Origin: Candidatus Aegiribacteria sp.
Lineage (GTDB): Bacteria > Fermentibacterota > Fermentibacteria > Fermentibacterales > JCC-6
Reading direction: 5' to 3'
DNA length: 14,383 nucleotides
NCBI GenBank assembly: GCA_030640155.1
Contig: DAOWJX010000175.1
Location: 1 to 14,383, forward strand
Below are positions 1 through 6,830 of this stretch, piece by piece. Within the stretch, counting starts at the first letter, position 1; each line of letters opens with the position of its first letter. A model generated the notes under the pieces. That model did not search any database. It had not been told where the DNA came from and worked only from the letters and a program-made list of their open reading frames with translations. A program made the position numbers and the translations under genes.

Positions 1-1
1 C

Positions 2-1279
2 ACCGGTGACGAAGCACAGATCACCACGCAGGTTACAAAAATCATCGGTGGTTACATGGATTACGATTTTGATGGTTCCATGACTACCGACATCATTCCA
101 AGCGAAGCCGTTCTGGCCGCGCACGGCGAGAACTACCCCGGCAAATACACCCAGTGCTGCAACGAGATAGCGGCATATCCCTACAGCCTATGTGACTTAA
201 CTTTCACCAAGGTCTATCCGCCTGAAGGCGGGACTAATGCAGATGTTTCGACCGCCATCAACGACGAAATTGGAACAGTTACATACAGAGGGCATGGCAG
301 CGAAACATCCTGGACATGGTCTGCTCCTATACAATGGAACTCCTCCGACATCGATGCCCTGACAAATACGTATATGCCGCTTGTCTTCAATATTGCATGC
401 AACTGCGGAGAATATCAGAACTCAACTGTCTGTCTTGCAGAATCATGGCAGTGGGCGGAGCACGGCGCAAGCGGGAATGTCGCTTCGACATGTCCATCGT
501 GGACTATTCCCAACCATGATTACATCAAGCAGATCTATATCGCTCTTTACGATACCGGTTTATTCCGCATAACCGATGCAATCAATGCCGGCGCGGTTTA
601 CATCATCAATGAATTTGGTTCGTCAGGTGTTGATAACGCCAGAATGTATCTATGGTTCGGCGATCCAGCCATGGATGTCTGGACATTTGATACCGAAGTT
701 GCGCCGGGCGGACTTGTAATCTCCGCGCCTGCCAATCTTTTTCCCGGAAACCAGGATATAACAATCACTGTTTCCGATGGTACTTCCCCTGTGGAGGGAG
801 CCAATGTCACGATTACTGACGGTGTTGACAATTACGGAGCAGGTATGACCTGCTACGAAGAGGGTATAACCAATTCGTCAGGTCAGGTTACAATTAACAT
901 CACAGTCCCTGCAAGCGGGACGATTCATATCGGCGCGTTCCTTCATGATTATAATTACGATCTTCACTATATTATCATCGGTACGGGAGTTGCTGAATCC
1001 TCGGGCGATGCTGATATCTTCATATTTGAACGGCCTGTTCCCAATCCGATTACAGTAAGCGCTTCTATCGGTTTCAGTATTCCGAGTTCCGGTAGTGTGG
1101 AGCTTGCCGTATATGATGTCTCAGGCCGCATGGTCGATACCATTCTTGATGGTTCGCTTGATTCGGGGAGCCACTCCATACAGTGGACTCCAGGGTCTCA
1201 AATCGCAAGCGGCGTCTACTTCATCCGTCTTACCACTGAGGACGGAACTCTGACCAGACAGGCAATGGTTATCAGGTAA
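2..1279 (+). CDS. C25 (gingipain-like) cysteine peptidase with T9SS-type C-terminal sorting domain, 5'-partial
   Basis: The reading frame is open to the left edge, so the true start and any signal peptide and propeptide lie outside; the first in-window ATG (56) is internal. The visible part is the end of a caspase-like C25 catalytic domain. The likely catalytic His is in YRGHG (codon 293-295) and the likely nucleophile Cys in FNIACNCGEY (codon 398-400), both in the gingipain arrangement. The module ends with a WFGDPAMDVW strand typical of the family. An Ig-like beta domain follows (about 713-985). The last ~80 residues (about 1034-1279) match the FlgD-like/type A sorting domain: VPNP, then AVYDVSGRMV, then SGVYFIRL and a basic end. 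By family knowledge such proteins cross the outer membrane by type IX secretion and are anchored or released there. The substrate is unknown. It is a lone gene here, followed by its own terminator. Confidence 0.88.
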   Translation, partial: TGDEAQITTQVTKIIGGYMDYDFDGSMTTDIIPSEAVLAAHGENYPGKYTQCCNEIAAYPYSLCDLTFTKVYPPEGGTNADVSTAINDEIGTVTYRGHGSETSWTWSAPIQWNSSDIDALTNTYMPLVFNIACNCGEYQNSTVCLAESWQWAEHGASGNVASTCPSWTIPNHDYIKQIYIALYDTGLFRITDAINAGAVYIINEFGSSGVDNARMYLWFGDPAMDVWTFDTEVAPGGLVISAPANLFPGNQDITITVSDGTSPVEGANVTITDGVDNYGAGMTCYEEGITNSSGQVTINITVPASGTIHIGAFLHDYNYDLHYIIIGTGVAESSGDADIFIFERPVPNPITVSASIGFSIPSSGSVELAVYDVSGRMVDTILDGSLDSGSHSIQWTPGSQIASGVYFIRLTTEDGTLTRQAMVIR

Positions 1280-1302
1280 GCTGATAATTTTCGCTTAAGC
1301 TG

Positions 1303-1329
1303 AAGGCGGGTCGATTGACCCGCCTTTTT
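1303..1329 (+). terminator. Rho-independent terminator after the peptidase gene
   Basis: A perfect 10-bp inverted repeat (AAGGCGGGTC at 1303-1312, GACCCGCCTT at 1317-1326) encloses a GATT tetraloop and runs into a T tract ending at 1329. It starts 24 nt after the peptidase stop codon. The GC-rich core plus U tract is the textbook form. Confidence 0.93.
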
Positions 1330-1359
1330 GTATGTGTGAGAAGCACTGCTGATCCATGG

Positions 1360-1388
1360 TTTTCAGGCACGGTGTCAGCGGGTATAAT
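1360..1388 (+). promoter_or_regulatory. Sigma70-type promoter for the GAF-PP2C gene
   Basis: A perfect -10 box TATAAT (1383-1388) lies 17 nt downstream of TTTTCA (1360-1365), which matches 4 of 6 positions of the -35 consensus. Transcription would start near 1395, about 40 nt before the ATG at 1437. The terminator just upstream isolates this gene, so a separate promoter is expected. The call rests on sequence match only. Confidence 0.55.
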
Positions 1389-1436
1389 CACATAAGATGA
1401 AAGCCGGAATCATTCACTTTTCAGGTGAGGATCACC

Positions 1437-2705
1437 ATGGTTGACAAACCTCTACTCGAATCAGAAATTTTCTGGAAGATCCTGGATGTCACCCGCCAGC
1501 TCAGCTCTCCTGTAGAGCTGGATGAGATGCTGGTTGAGGTAGTGGACGTGGCAAGATCTGTACTTGAAGCAGACCGAGGAACTGTTTTTCTCTTTGACGA
1601 ACAGACTGACGAGTTGTATGCAGAAGTCGGAACGGGTCTGGATATGCAGGAAATCCGTTTTTCTGTTGACAAAGGGATTGCGGGTCTGTGTGCTCGAACC
1701 GGTCGTATTATTAACGTTTCAGACGTATACTCTCACGACCATTTCAATCCGGACATCGATAAACAGTCCGGATACCTGACCGGATGCCTATTGAACATTC
1801 CTCTAATAGGTTTGAACAATACGCTGGTCGGCGTAATGCAGCTGGTGAACAAAATTGGTGGACATTTCGGAAAGAATGATGAACGGATTGCTGAAGTTCT
1901 GGCGTCTCAGTGTGCTGTCGCGCTACAGCGTGCACGGCTCCTGCGGGAATATATCGTCAAACAGAAACTCGAGCACGATCTGATTCTGGCCAGGATAATC
2001 CAGCGCTCACTTCTGCCGGAAGAAATGCCGAACATTCCCGGTTACGACCTGGCCGGCTGGAACGAACCCGCTGATCAAACGGGAGGTGACATCTTTGACG
2101 CCCTCAGCCTTGACGGCAGCAGGGTACTGCTTCTCCTTGCTGATGTGTGTGGTCACGGCATAGGTTCCGCGCTTTCCGTTACACAGTTCCGCGCTATGAT
2201 CCGCATATCTCTTCGCCTTCAATGCGATCTGCACGATCTTCATGAACATGCCAACAACCAGCTGGTCGAAGATCTTGCGGGAGATCATTTCATCACCTCT
2301 TTCATCGGTATACTCAACACAGAAGATCATCGCATTAATTATCATGCCTGCGGCCAGGGACCTTTACTGCATTTCCATTCTGATACCGGTGAAGTAGACC
2401 AGCTTCCCGCATCAACCATTCCTATCGGCATTATGCCCTCTATTCCACTCAAGGAGCCTGATCCGATTGAAATGGCGCCGGGTGACATCTTCGCACTGAT
2501 TTCCGATGGAGTCTTCGAGCAACCCGACAGCAGCAACCGGCAATTTGGAGTGGAGAGCGTAATAAGAGTAATCCTGGAAAATAGGGATCAACCGATGATA
2601 GAACTTGTAAATTACCTTCGCGAAGGTGTCCTCAATCATGCGGGAAAGCAGTCTCAGGATGATGACATGACTATAGTCCTGGTCAAGCGCATGGCTGATG
2701 TCTAG
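1437..2705 (+). CDS. GAF-domain PP2C-type (SpoIIE/RsbU-like) serine/threonine phosphatase
   Basis: This 422-residue soluble protein has an N-terminal GAF sensor domain (about residues 25-168) and a C-terminal SpoIIE-type PP2C domain (about 205-420). The linker carries the usual ARIIQRSLLP and IPGYDLAG segments. Metal-binding acidic motifs are intact: GGD at 216-218, ADVCGHG around 235-241, SDGVFE around 356-361 and QDDDMT around 407-412. By family knowledge such enzymes dephosphorylate anti-sigma-factor antagonists (SpoIIAA/RsbV type) when a small ligand or partner acts on the GAF domain, switching on an alternative sigma factor. I chose ATG 1437 because GGTGAGG (1424-1430) sits 6 nt upstream; the GTG at 1425 lies inside that ribosome site and has none of its own. 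No kinase, antagonist or sigma gene lies nearby, so its target must be elsewhere. Confidence 0.9.
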   Translation: MVDKPLLESEIFWKILDVTRQLSSPVELDEMLVEVVDVARSVLEADRGTVFLFDEQTDELYAEVGTGLDMQEIRFSVDKGIAGLCARTGRIINVSDVYSHDHFNPDIDKQSGYLTGCLLNIPLIGLNNTLVGVMQLVNKIGGHFGKNDERIAEVLASQCAVALQRARLLREYIVKQKLEHDLILARIIQRSLLPEEMPNIPGYDLAGWNEPADQTGGDIFDALSLDGSRVLLLLADVCGHGIGSALSVTQFRAMIRISLRLQCDLHDLHEHANNQLVEDLAGDHFITSFIGILNTEDHRINYHACGQGPLLHFHSDTGEVDQLPASTIPIGIMPSIPLKEPDPIEMAPGDIFALISDGVFEQPDSSNRQFGVESVIRVILENRDQPMIELVNYLREGVLNHAGKQSQDDDMTIVLVKRMADV

Positions 2706-2773
2706 AAGTTAGTCCTTTTCTATTCAGTGATTCAGGCTTATCTATCGGGGGGTTATAGAAAGATTACTTGTCC

Positions 2774-2790
2774 GGAGGGGGATTTCCTTG
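2774..2790 (+). promoter_or_regulatory. Ribosome binding site and TTG start of the UPF0371 gene
   Basis: GGAGGGG (2774-2780) is followed by a 7-nt spacer and TTG (2788-2790). The strong site supports the non-ATG start, and the protein then begins YRIGFDN, which is where the family begins. Confidence 0.8.
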
Positions 2791-4296
2791 GTCTACAGAA
2801 TCGGTTTTGACAACGAGAAATACCTTGAAGAGCAATCGCGTGAGATTCTTTCAAGAGTGCAAAACTCTGACAGTCTTCTTTACCTTGAATTCGGCGGGAA
2901 GCTCATGTATGACCATCATGCTTCAAGAGTTCTTCCCGGTTACGATCCAAATGTTAAAATCCGACTTCTGGAGAAACTCCGTGACAGGGCGGAAATCATA
3001 CTCTGTATCTACGCCGGAGATATCGAGAAAAGGAAGATCAGAGGAGACTTCGGTATAACATACGATGCCGATGCTCTTATGCTCATTGACGGCTTTCGCT
3101 CCAGAGGCATCAATCTCAGGGGTGTTGTAATAACGAGATTTGAAAATCAGCCATCGGCAATCTCATTCGAGAATCGTCTAAAGCGCCGGGATATAGATGT
3201 TTTCAGGCATTATTACACAAAAGGTTATCCAACCGACGTTGATCTTATCGTGAGCCCTGAAGGCTACGGAAAGAACGATTATATAGAACCCCACAAACCC
3301 CTGGTAGTTGTTACAGGACCCGGTCCGGGCAGTGGAAAGCTTGCTACATGTCTTTCGCAGCTTTACCATGATTACAGAAACGGGATTCGTTCGAATTACG
3401 CAAAATTTGAAACCTTTCCTATCTGGAACCTTCCTTTGAAGCACCCTGTCAATACCGCGTATGAAGCAGCAACTGCCGATCTGCGGGATGTCAATCTGGT
3501 GGATCCTTTTCATCTCGATGCTTACGGAAAGGTTGCCATTAACTACAATCGGGATGTTGAGGCTTTTCCTCTTCTCAAGCGCATACTGGAAAGAATTACG
3601 GGAGACAGATCCCCTTATGCTTCTCCTACTGATATGGGTGTGAACAGAGCTGGATTCGGTATTACAGATGATGGTGTTGTGAGTGAAGCAGCAAAGCAGG
3701 AAATTATAAGAAGATACTTCCGCTACAGCTGTGAATACGTAATGGGGCTGGCGGATAAGATTACCGTACAGAGAGTAGAGCTGATGATGCGAAATCTTGA
3801 CCTGTCACCTTCCTGCAGATCTGTTGTGGGGCCTGCTCTCGAGAGGATGCACTCACAGGAATCCGAGGAAGGTATCGATAATGGTAAAGCTGCGGCTATC
3901 CTGCTTAAGGACGGCAGTTTTGTCACAGGCAGCAGTTCCGATCTGATGCATGCATCGGGTGCTCTTATTCTGAACGCCGTCAAGAAACTGGCTGGGATCA
4001 GCAAGAAGGTACATCTTCTCTCTCCGGCAACCATCGATTCCATCAGAGAGCTTAAGAAGGTAATGGAAATTCCTACCCTCAATCTCGACCTGGAGGAGGT
4101 TCTTATCGCCCTGAGTGTAAGTTCGGCGACTTCTGAAGCAGCAGCAAGCGCTATGAGAAAGCTTATCGAACTCAGGGGCTGTGAAGCTCATCTTACTCAC
4201 ATGCCCTCTCCGGGAGACGGAAACGGTTTAAGAAACCTCGGGATAAACGTCACTTCCAATCCTGCTTTCAGCAGCCGGAAACTATATCTGGGTTAA
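2788..4296 (+). CDS. UPF0371/DUF1846 family protein, function unknown
   Basis: This is a full-length (502-residue) member of the conserved UPF0371 (DUF1846) family. Hallmarks visible in order are IGFDNEKYLEEQ (5-16), LYLEFGGKLMYDHHASRVLPGY (31-52, split here as LYLEFGGKL and HHASRVLPGY), the glycine-rich GPGPGSGKLATCLSQLYHD (177-195), YAKFETFPIWNLPLKHPVN (204-222) and NYNRDVEAFPLL (252-263). The GPGPGSGK stretch resembles a nucleotide-binding loop but does not fit the Walker A pattern strictly. No signal peptide or membrane segment is seen, so it is probably cytosolic. Members have been solved by structural genomics, but I know of no firmly established biochemical function. The TTG start follows a strong ribosome site. 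It lies 82 nt after the phosphatase gene and 184 nt before rpsF, with no clear terminator on either side. Confidence 0.92.
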   Translation: MVYRIGFDNEKYLEEQSREILSRVQNSDSLLYLEFGGKLMYDHHASRVLPGYDPNVKIRLLEKLRDRAEIILCIYAGDIEKRKIRGDFGITYDADALMLIDGFRSRGINLRGVVITRFENQPSAISFENRLKRRDIDVFRHYYTKGYPTDVDLIVSPEGYGKNDYIEPHKPLVVVTGPGPGSGKLATCLSQLYHDYRNGIRSNYAKFETFPIWNLPLKHPVNTAYEAATADLRDVNLVDPFHLDAYGKVAINYNRDVEAFPLLKRILERITGDRSPYASPTDMGVNRAGFGITDDGVVSEAAKQEIIRRYFRYSCEYVMGLADKITVQRVELMMRNLDLSPSCRSVVGPALERMHSQESEEGIDNGKAAAILLKDGSFVTGSSSDLMHASGALILNAVKKLAGISKKVHLLSPATIDSIRELKKVMEIPTLNLDLEEVLIALSVSSATSEAAASAMRKLIELRGCEAHLTHMPSPGDGNGLRNLGINVTSNPAFSSRKLYLG

Positions 4297-4305
4297 ACCA
4301 GGGAC

Positions 4306-4334
4306 TTGACCTTTGACCTCTATTTTCTGATTAT
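4306..4334 (+). promoter_or_regulatory. Possible promoter of the rpsF string, with tandem TTGACCT repeat
   Basis: TTGACC (4306-4311) is 17 nt from GATTAT (4329-4334), a 5/6 and 4/6 match to the sigma70 boxes. The heptamer TTGACCT occurs twice back to back (4306-4312 and 4313-4319), so the -35 region could also be an operator. It begins 10 nt after the UPF0371 stop codon. Transcription from here would give a leader of roughly 140 nt before rpsF. Confidence 0.4.
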
Positions 4335-4347
4335 TGCCCTGTCGTTT

Positions 4348-4457
4348 GCTGCGCTTCATTTGCGCAGCCCGTAGTAACGCATGTTACCGGACCGGAAGCG
4401 ATAGAAGAATAAAATGTTCTGTTTCTCCTTCCGGTCGGTTATGCTTTGCGCTTAACC
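4348..4457 (+). promoter_or_regulatory. Structured rpsF leader, candidate S6:S18 autoregulatory RNA
   Basis: Several inverted repeats are packed into the untranslated leader. The first is a perfect 7-bp hairpin GCTGCGC/GCGCAGC (4348-4354, 4362-4368). The second is GTAAC/GTTAC (4374-4378, 4383-4387) closing a GCAT loop. The third is a long arm around CCGGACCGGAAG (4387-4398) pairing with CTTCCGGTCGG (4428-4438), with one bulged G and a loop of about 29 nt. A further pair, GGTTA/TAACC (4437-4441, 4453-4457), overlaps the third hairpin's 3' arm and could compete with it. None has a U tract, so these are not terminators. Known biology: in many bacteria the S6:S18 complex represses its own operon through a leader structure containing an exposed CCG. 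I could not fold this or match it to the published consensus, so the assignment is inference from position and structure. Confidence 0.45.
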
Positions 4458-4464
4458 CGTACCT

Positions 4465-4483
4465 GGAAGGAGTTTCTGGTTTG
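4465..4483 (+). promoter_or_regulatory. Ribosome binding site and TTG start of rpsF
   Basis: GGAAGGAG (4465-4472) is followed by 8 nt and TTG (4481-4483). The protein then reads RDYETVV, the conserved S6 N-terminus, which fixes the start. Confidence 0.85.
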
Positions 4484-4852
4484 CGAGACTATGAAACTGT
4501 AGTAATCTGGAGTGCCAGTATTCCCGAAGCTGAACTTGAAAAAGAGCACGATCGTGTTGTTGAGATCATCAAAGGGAAAAAAGGCAATTACAAAGGCTCT
4601 GACAAATGGGGCCGGCGAATGCTTGCCTATCCTATTAAAAAACAGACCGAAGGAATCTACCATTTCATAAAATGGAATGGAGAAACTGATGTCATTGGTT
4701 CAATCGACAAACATCTTAGAATTCACGAAGGTTGTATCAGATATGCAACTCTTCGCTCGGATGATGAGGGAATGACTTCGGTCAATTCGTTTGACGACTT
4801 TGACCGTGTCGACGAGGAGGTGGATGTCAGCAATGGATCTCAGGATGCCTAA
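4481..4852 (+). CDS. rpsF: 30S ribosomal protein S6
   Basis: This 123-residue protein is S6 of the small ribosomal subunit platform, where it pairs with S18. The S6 fold is recognisable from RDYETVVIW at the N-terminus, the central GSDKWGRRMLAYPIKKQTEGIY block (GxKxWGxRxLAYPIKKxxxGxY pattern) and the helix-strand ending HLRIHEGCIRYATLR. The tail is acidic (SFDDFDRVDEEVDV), as in many bacterial S6 proteins. The open frame extends upstream to 4334, but that part is low-complexity leader translated by chance; the TTG at 4481 has the ribosome site and the family N-terminus. It opens the long plus-strand gene string. Its end overlaps the ssb start by about 20 nt. Confidence 0.96.
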   Translation: MRDYETVVIWSASIPEAELEKEHDRVVEIIKGKKGNYKGSDKWGRRMLAYPIKKQTEGIYHFIKWNGETDVIGSIDKHLRIHEGCIRYATLRSDDEGMTSVNSFDDFDRVDEEVDVSNGSQDA

Positions 4853-5291
4853 TATCAATAAGGTTATCATCTCCGGAAACCTGGTCAGAGACCCTGACGC
4901 AAGAATTCTTGAAAACGGAACACATCTAGCAAAGATGTCTATCGCCAATAACCAGCGTTACCGTGACAGGAACGGCGAGTGGCAGGAAAAGACCTGCTAT
5001 GTAAACGTCATTGCCTGGCGAAAGACCGCTGAACTTGTCGGTGAATTCTGTCGGAAGGGCTCTCCCGTTATGGTGGAGGGCGAACTTGTCTACAATTCAT
5101 GGGAAGACAGAGACGGAAACCAGAGGAGCAGGCTGGAGATAAATGCCAGAAGGATTCAATTCCTTGAGCGCAGAGGTCAGGATTCCTCTTATCAGGATCT
5201 TCCGCATGAACAGGACAAGAAGGATTCTTCAGAGGGAAGTGAACTCTCCGAGTCTAAGCCTATGGCTCCGGATGACGACATTCCGTTCTAG
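4833..5291 (+). CDS. ssb: Single-stranded DNA-binding protein
   Basis: SSB coats single-stranded DNA in replication, repair and recombination. The 152-residue protein has an OB fold (about 6-113) with NKVIISGNLVRDPDAR, WQEKTCYVNVIAWRKTAE and GSPVMVEGELVYNSWEDRDG, a polar, disordered linker (114-143) and the canonical acidic tip PDDDIPF that recruits partner proteins. The start is uncertain. AGGAGGT (4815-4821) stands before three in-frame ATGs: 4824 (too close), 4833 (chosen; spacer about 11 nt) and 4845 (best match to the family N-terminus, but no ribosome site of its own). All of them overlap the rpsF end or lie just before its stop, suggesting translational coupling. An rpsF-ssb-rpsR order is common in bacteria. 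Confidence 0.94.
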   Translation: MDLRMPNINKVIISGNLVRDPDARILENGTHLAKMSIANNQRYRDRNGEWQEKTCYVNVIAWRKTAELVGEFCRKGSPVMVEGELVYNSWEDRDGNQRSRLEINARRIQFLERRGQDSSYQDLPHEQDKKDSSEGSELSESKPMAPDDDIPF

Positions 5292-5296
5292 ATGTC

Positions 5297-5650
5297 ATGA
5301 CTGTACCTCACGAAATACCTGAACTTAATTATATCATCTTCACAGGCACGGTGGAGCGTATTGAAAAACTCTCTCTTACCAGGTACAATATCTTTGTGAT
5401 CAGGTTTGAAGTTGAGAATACGGTAACTTTTGCCACCGGAACCGCAGACGCAAGGAAGACATCTTCCATTCTCTCAGTTGAGGCCTGGGGTAACCTTGCA
5501 GAGGAAATAGACAGGCGGATAGAGAGCGGTTCTCTGGTTCTGGTCGAGGGCAGTCTTGTCAGCAGATCGTACGAAGACAGATCAAAGGGATTACATCACA
5601 GGATGATCGTAAAAGCATCCAGCGTTGAATCGCTGGGAGCCAGATCATGA
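5297..5650 (+). CDS. Second, short SSB-like OB-fold protein lacking the C-terminal tip
   Basis: This 117-residue protein is an SSB paralogue reduced to its OB fold. The strongest likeness is in the second half: ILSVEAWGNLAEEID, then GSLVLVEGSLVSRSYEDR, parallel to NVIAWRKTAELV and SPVMVEGELVYNSWEDRDG of the preceding ssb. The first half carries YIIFTGTVERIEKLSL in place of VIISGNLVRDPD. It ends at the OB domain with SSVESLGARS; there is no linker and no DDIPF tip, so it cannot recruit partners the way SSB does. ATG 5297 lies 5 nt after the ssb stop with no clear ribosome site, which suggests coupled re-initiation. Its place between rpsF/ssb and rpsR is the place of priB in Escherichia coli, itself an SSB-derived gene. 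A PriB-like or SSB-modulating role is inference. Confidence 0.85.
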   Translation: MTVPHEIPELNYIIFTGTVERIEKLSLTRYNIFVIRFEVENTVTFATGTADARKTSSILSVEAWGNLAEEIDRRIESGSLVLVEGSLVSRSYEDRSKGLHHRMIVKASSVESLGARS

Positions 5651-5658
5651 AGACCAGC

Positions 5659-5674
5659 AGGAGGAACTGATTTG
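5659..5674 (+). promoter_or_regulatory. Ribosome binding site and TTG start of rpsR
   Basis: A full AGGAGG (5659-5664) is followed by a 7-nt spacer and TTG (5672-5674). The next in-frame ATG (5690) is too far from it. Confidence 0.85.
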
Positions 5675-5929
5675 GTCACAAAAAAAAGAATGAAGAAAAA
5701 GAGCAGCAAATTCGGACGTAAAAAGAAGTGCCGTTTTTGCGGAAATCCACAACTGGAGATATCATACAAGAACGATAAGATGCTCCAGAGACACATCTCC
5801 GACAGAGGGAAAATCATCGCCAGAAGAGTCACCGGTAACTGTGCGAAACATCAGAGAAGAATCGCGAATGCAATCAAGGTGGCAAGATTCTTTGCCTTGC
5901 TTCCCTATGTAAGGGAACACTACAGATAA
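5672..5929 (+). CDS. rpsR: 30S ribosomal protein S18
   Basis: S18 binds S6 on the platform of the small subunit. The 85-residue protein has a very basic N-terminus, then CRFCGNPQLEISYKN and the family core RRVTGNCAKHQRRIANAIKVARFFALLPY. Cys20 and Cys23 with Cys57 and His60 form a CxxC...CxxH set, so this looks like the zinc-binding form of S18. The run of eight A residues at 5680-5687 falls in codons 3-6. The gene follows the SSB-like gene by 21 nt and is read from TTG behind a strong ribosome site. Confidence 0.96.
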   Translation: MVTKKRMKKKSSKFGRKKKCRFCGNPQLEISYKNDKMLQRHISDRGKIIARRVTGNCAKHQRRIANAIKVARFFALLPYVREHYR

Positions 5930-5951
5930 GGTCGTCTGCAGGCTCAGAAAA

Positions 5952-6830
5952 ATGGAACAGACTTTAAAGAGGACAGGGACAGGATTTTTCGGGATCATAG
6001 CTCTGGGTATTATTTTGATTCTAATGGGCATACCTTTTGTGGGAATGACCATTATGACGATGATGCTCTCGCTTTCGAATTCCAGAATAGCATTACCGAT
6101 GGCGGTTGTTACTCTTGTCGGTGTATACCTGATATCGGATTTTACAGGGGCATTGATAACCGCAACCGGTTCTGGTTTGCTTGCAGCTGGAATCAGGTCA
6201 GGAAGAAGCCTTGAGCTCTCAACCATGTTTGCTTCGGGGGCAGCAGCCATAACATCCATTTTCGGGACGATATTGATGCCCGATCAATCGCTTATATCTC
6301 AGGAAAATATGGAATCGCTGTCACGGATCTACAGATCGGCTGGTTTAAGCTCTTCTGAGATAGCGACGATCCTGAGTATTTTCCTGTACATCCTGCCATC
6401 TCTACTGGCCATATGGGCGGTTACCGGTACTATCACAGCAGCGTTCGCGGTCCGATCAGTAAATCAACGCAGGAAAGAATCATTCAAAATCATTACTCAG
6501 GGAATGGATATCCGGCTTGGCCTGTTACCCGCATGGATCCTGATAGCTTCTCTTGCAGTTAATCTTACCGGCGGAGGGCTTCCACCATTCGTTCAACAGG
6601 CAGCTGTAAACATCTCTATTTTCATGATTCTGCCGTATTCTCTGGTTGGTTTCGGTATCCTCAGGATTGCTCTGCGCAGTTTCCCCATGCTGCTTCTGGT
6701 GGCTGTCCCGCTTGCGATCATTTTCCCCCCTGCGGCGATATGCATTCTTGTACTGGTTGGTATAATGGACACATGGTTTGATTTCAGACTGCGATTGAAA
6801 AAATATTTGGAAAGGAAAACACAGGAATGA
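5952..6830 (+). CDS. DUF2232 (YybS-like) polytopic membrane protein
   Basis: This 292-residue protein is highly hydrophobic with about eight likely membrane segments (roughly 12-40, 46-64, 66-82, 91-109, 140-168, 188-205, 215-240 and 244-270). A soluble loop falls at about 110-138 and a basic cytoplasmic tail at the end. The closing block VGIMDTWFDFRLRLKKY is the recognisable DUF2232 signature. The position between rpsR and rplI is also typical of this family (yybS in Bacillus). The function is not established; folds of this kind suggest a small-molecule transporter component or a membrane scaffold, but nothing here decides it. The ribosome site is weak (GCAGG at about 5938). Its stop overlaps the rplI start in an ATGA, so the two are probably translationally coupled. 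Confidence 0.85.
   Translation: MEQTLKRTGTGFFGIIALGIILILMGIPFVGMTIMTMMLSLSNSRIALPMAVVTLVGVYLISDFTGALITATGSGLLAAGIRSGRSLELSTMFASGAAAITSIFGTILMPDQSLISQENMESLSRIYRSAGLSSSEIATILSIFLYILPSLLAIWAVTGTITAAFAVRSVNQRRKESFKIITQGMDIRLGLLPAWILIASLAVNLTGGGLPPFVQQAAVNISIFMILPYSLVGFGILRIALRSFPMLLLVAVPLAIIFPPAAICILVLVGIMDTWFDFRLRLKKYLERKTQE

Noticed and set aside
177..184. Walker A-type P-loop in UPF0371 (residues of that protein)
   Set aside because: The GPGPGSGK stretch has the wrong spacing and is followed by Leu rather than Ser/Thr, so nucleotide binding is not claimed. The numbers given are protein residues; the codons lie near 3316-3339.
1425..1436. GTG start four codons before the phosphatase ATG
   Set aside because: The GTG lies within the GGTGAGG ribosome site that serves ATG 1437 and has no site of its own.
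3853..4200. Antisense frame in the UPF0371 gene, with a second one at 3723-4082
   Set aside because: Both overlap each other and a conserved sense gene; neither has a ribosome site or motif.
4348..4368. Perfect 7-bp hairpin as a terminator of the UPF0371 gene
   Set aside because: No T tract follows; the next bases are CCGTAG. It is better read as part of the rpsF leader.
4334..4480. Upstream extension of rpsF to an earlier ATG
   Set aside because: The added 49 residues do not resemble S6, they cover the hairpin-rich leader, and the TTG at 4481 has a proper ribosome site and the family N-terminus.
5762..6259. 165-residue antisense frame over rpsR and the DUF2232 gene
   Set aside because: It mirrors the hydrophobic codons of the sense gene and spans two real genes; no domain is visible.
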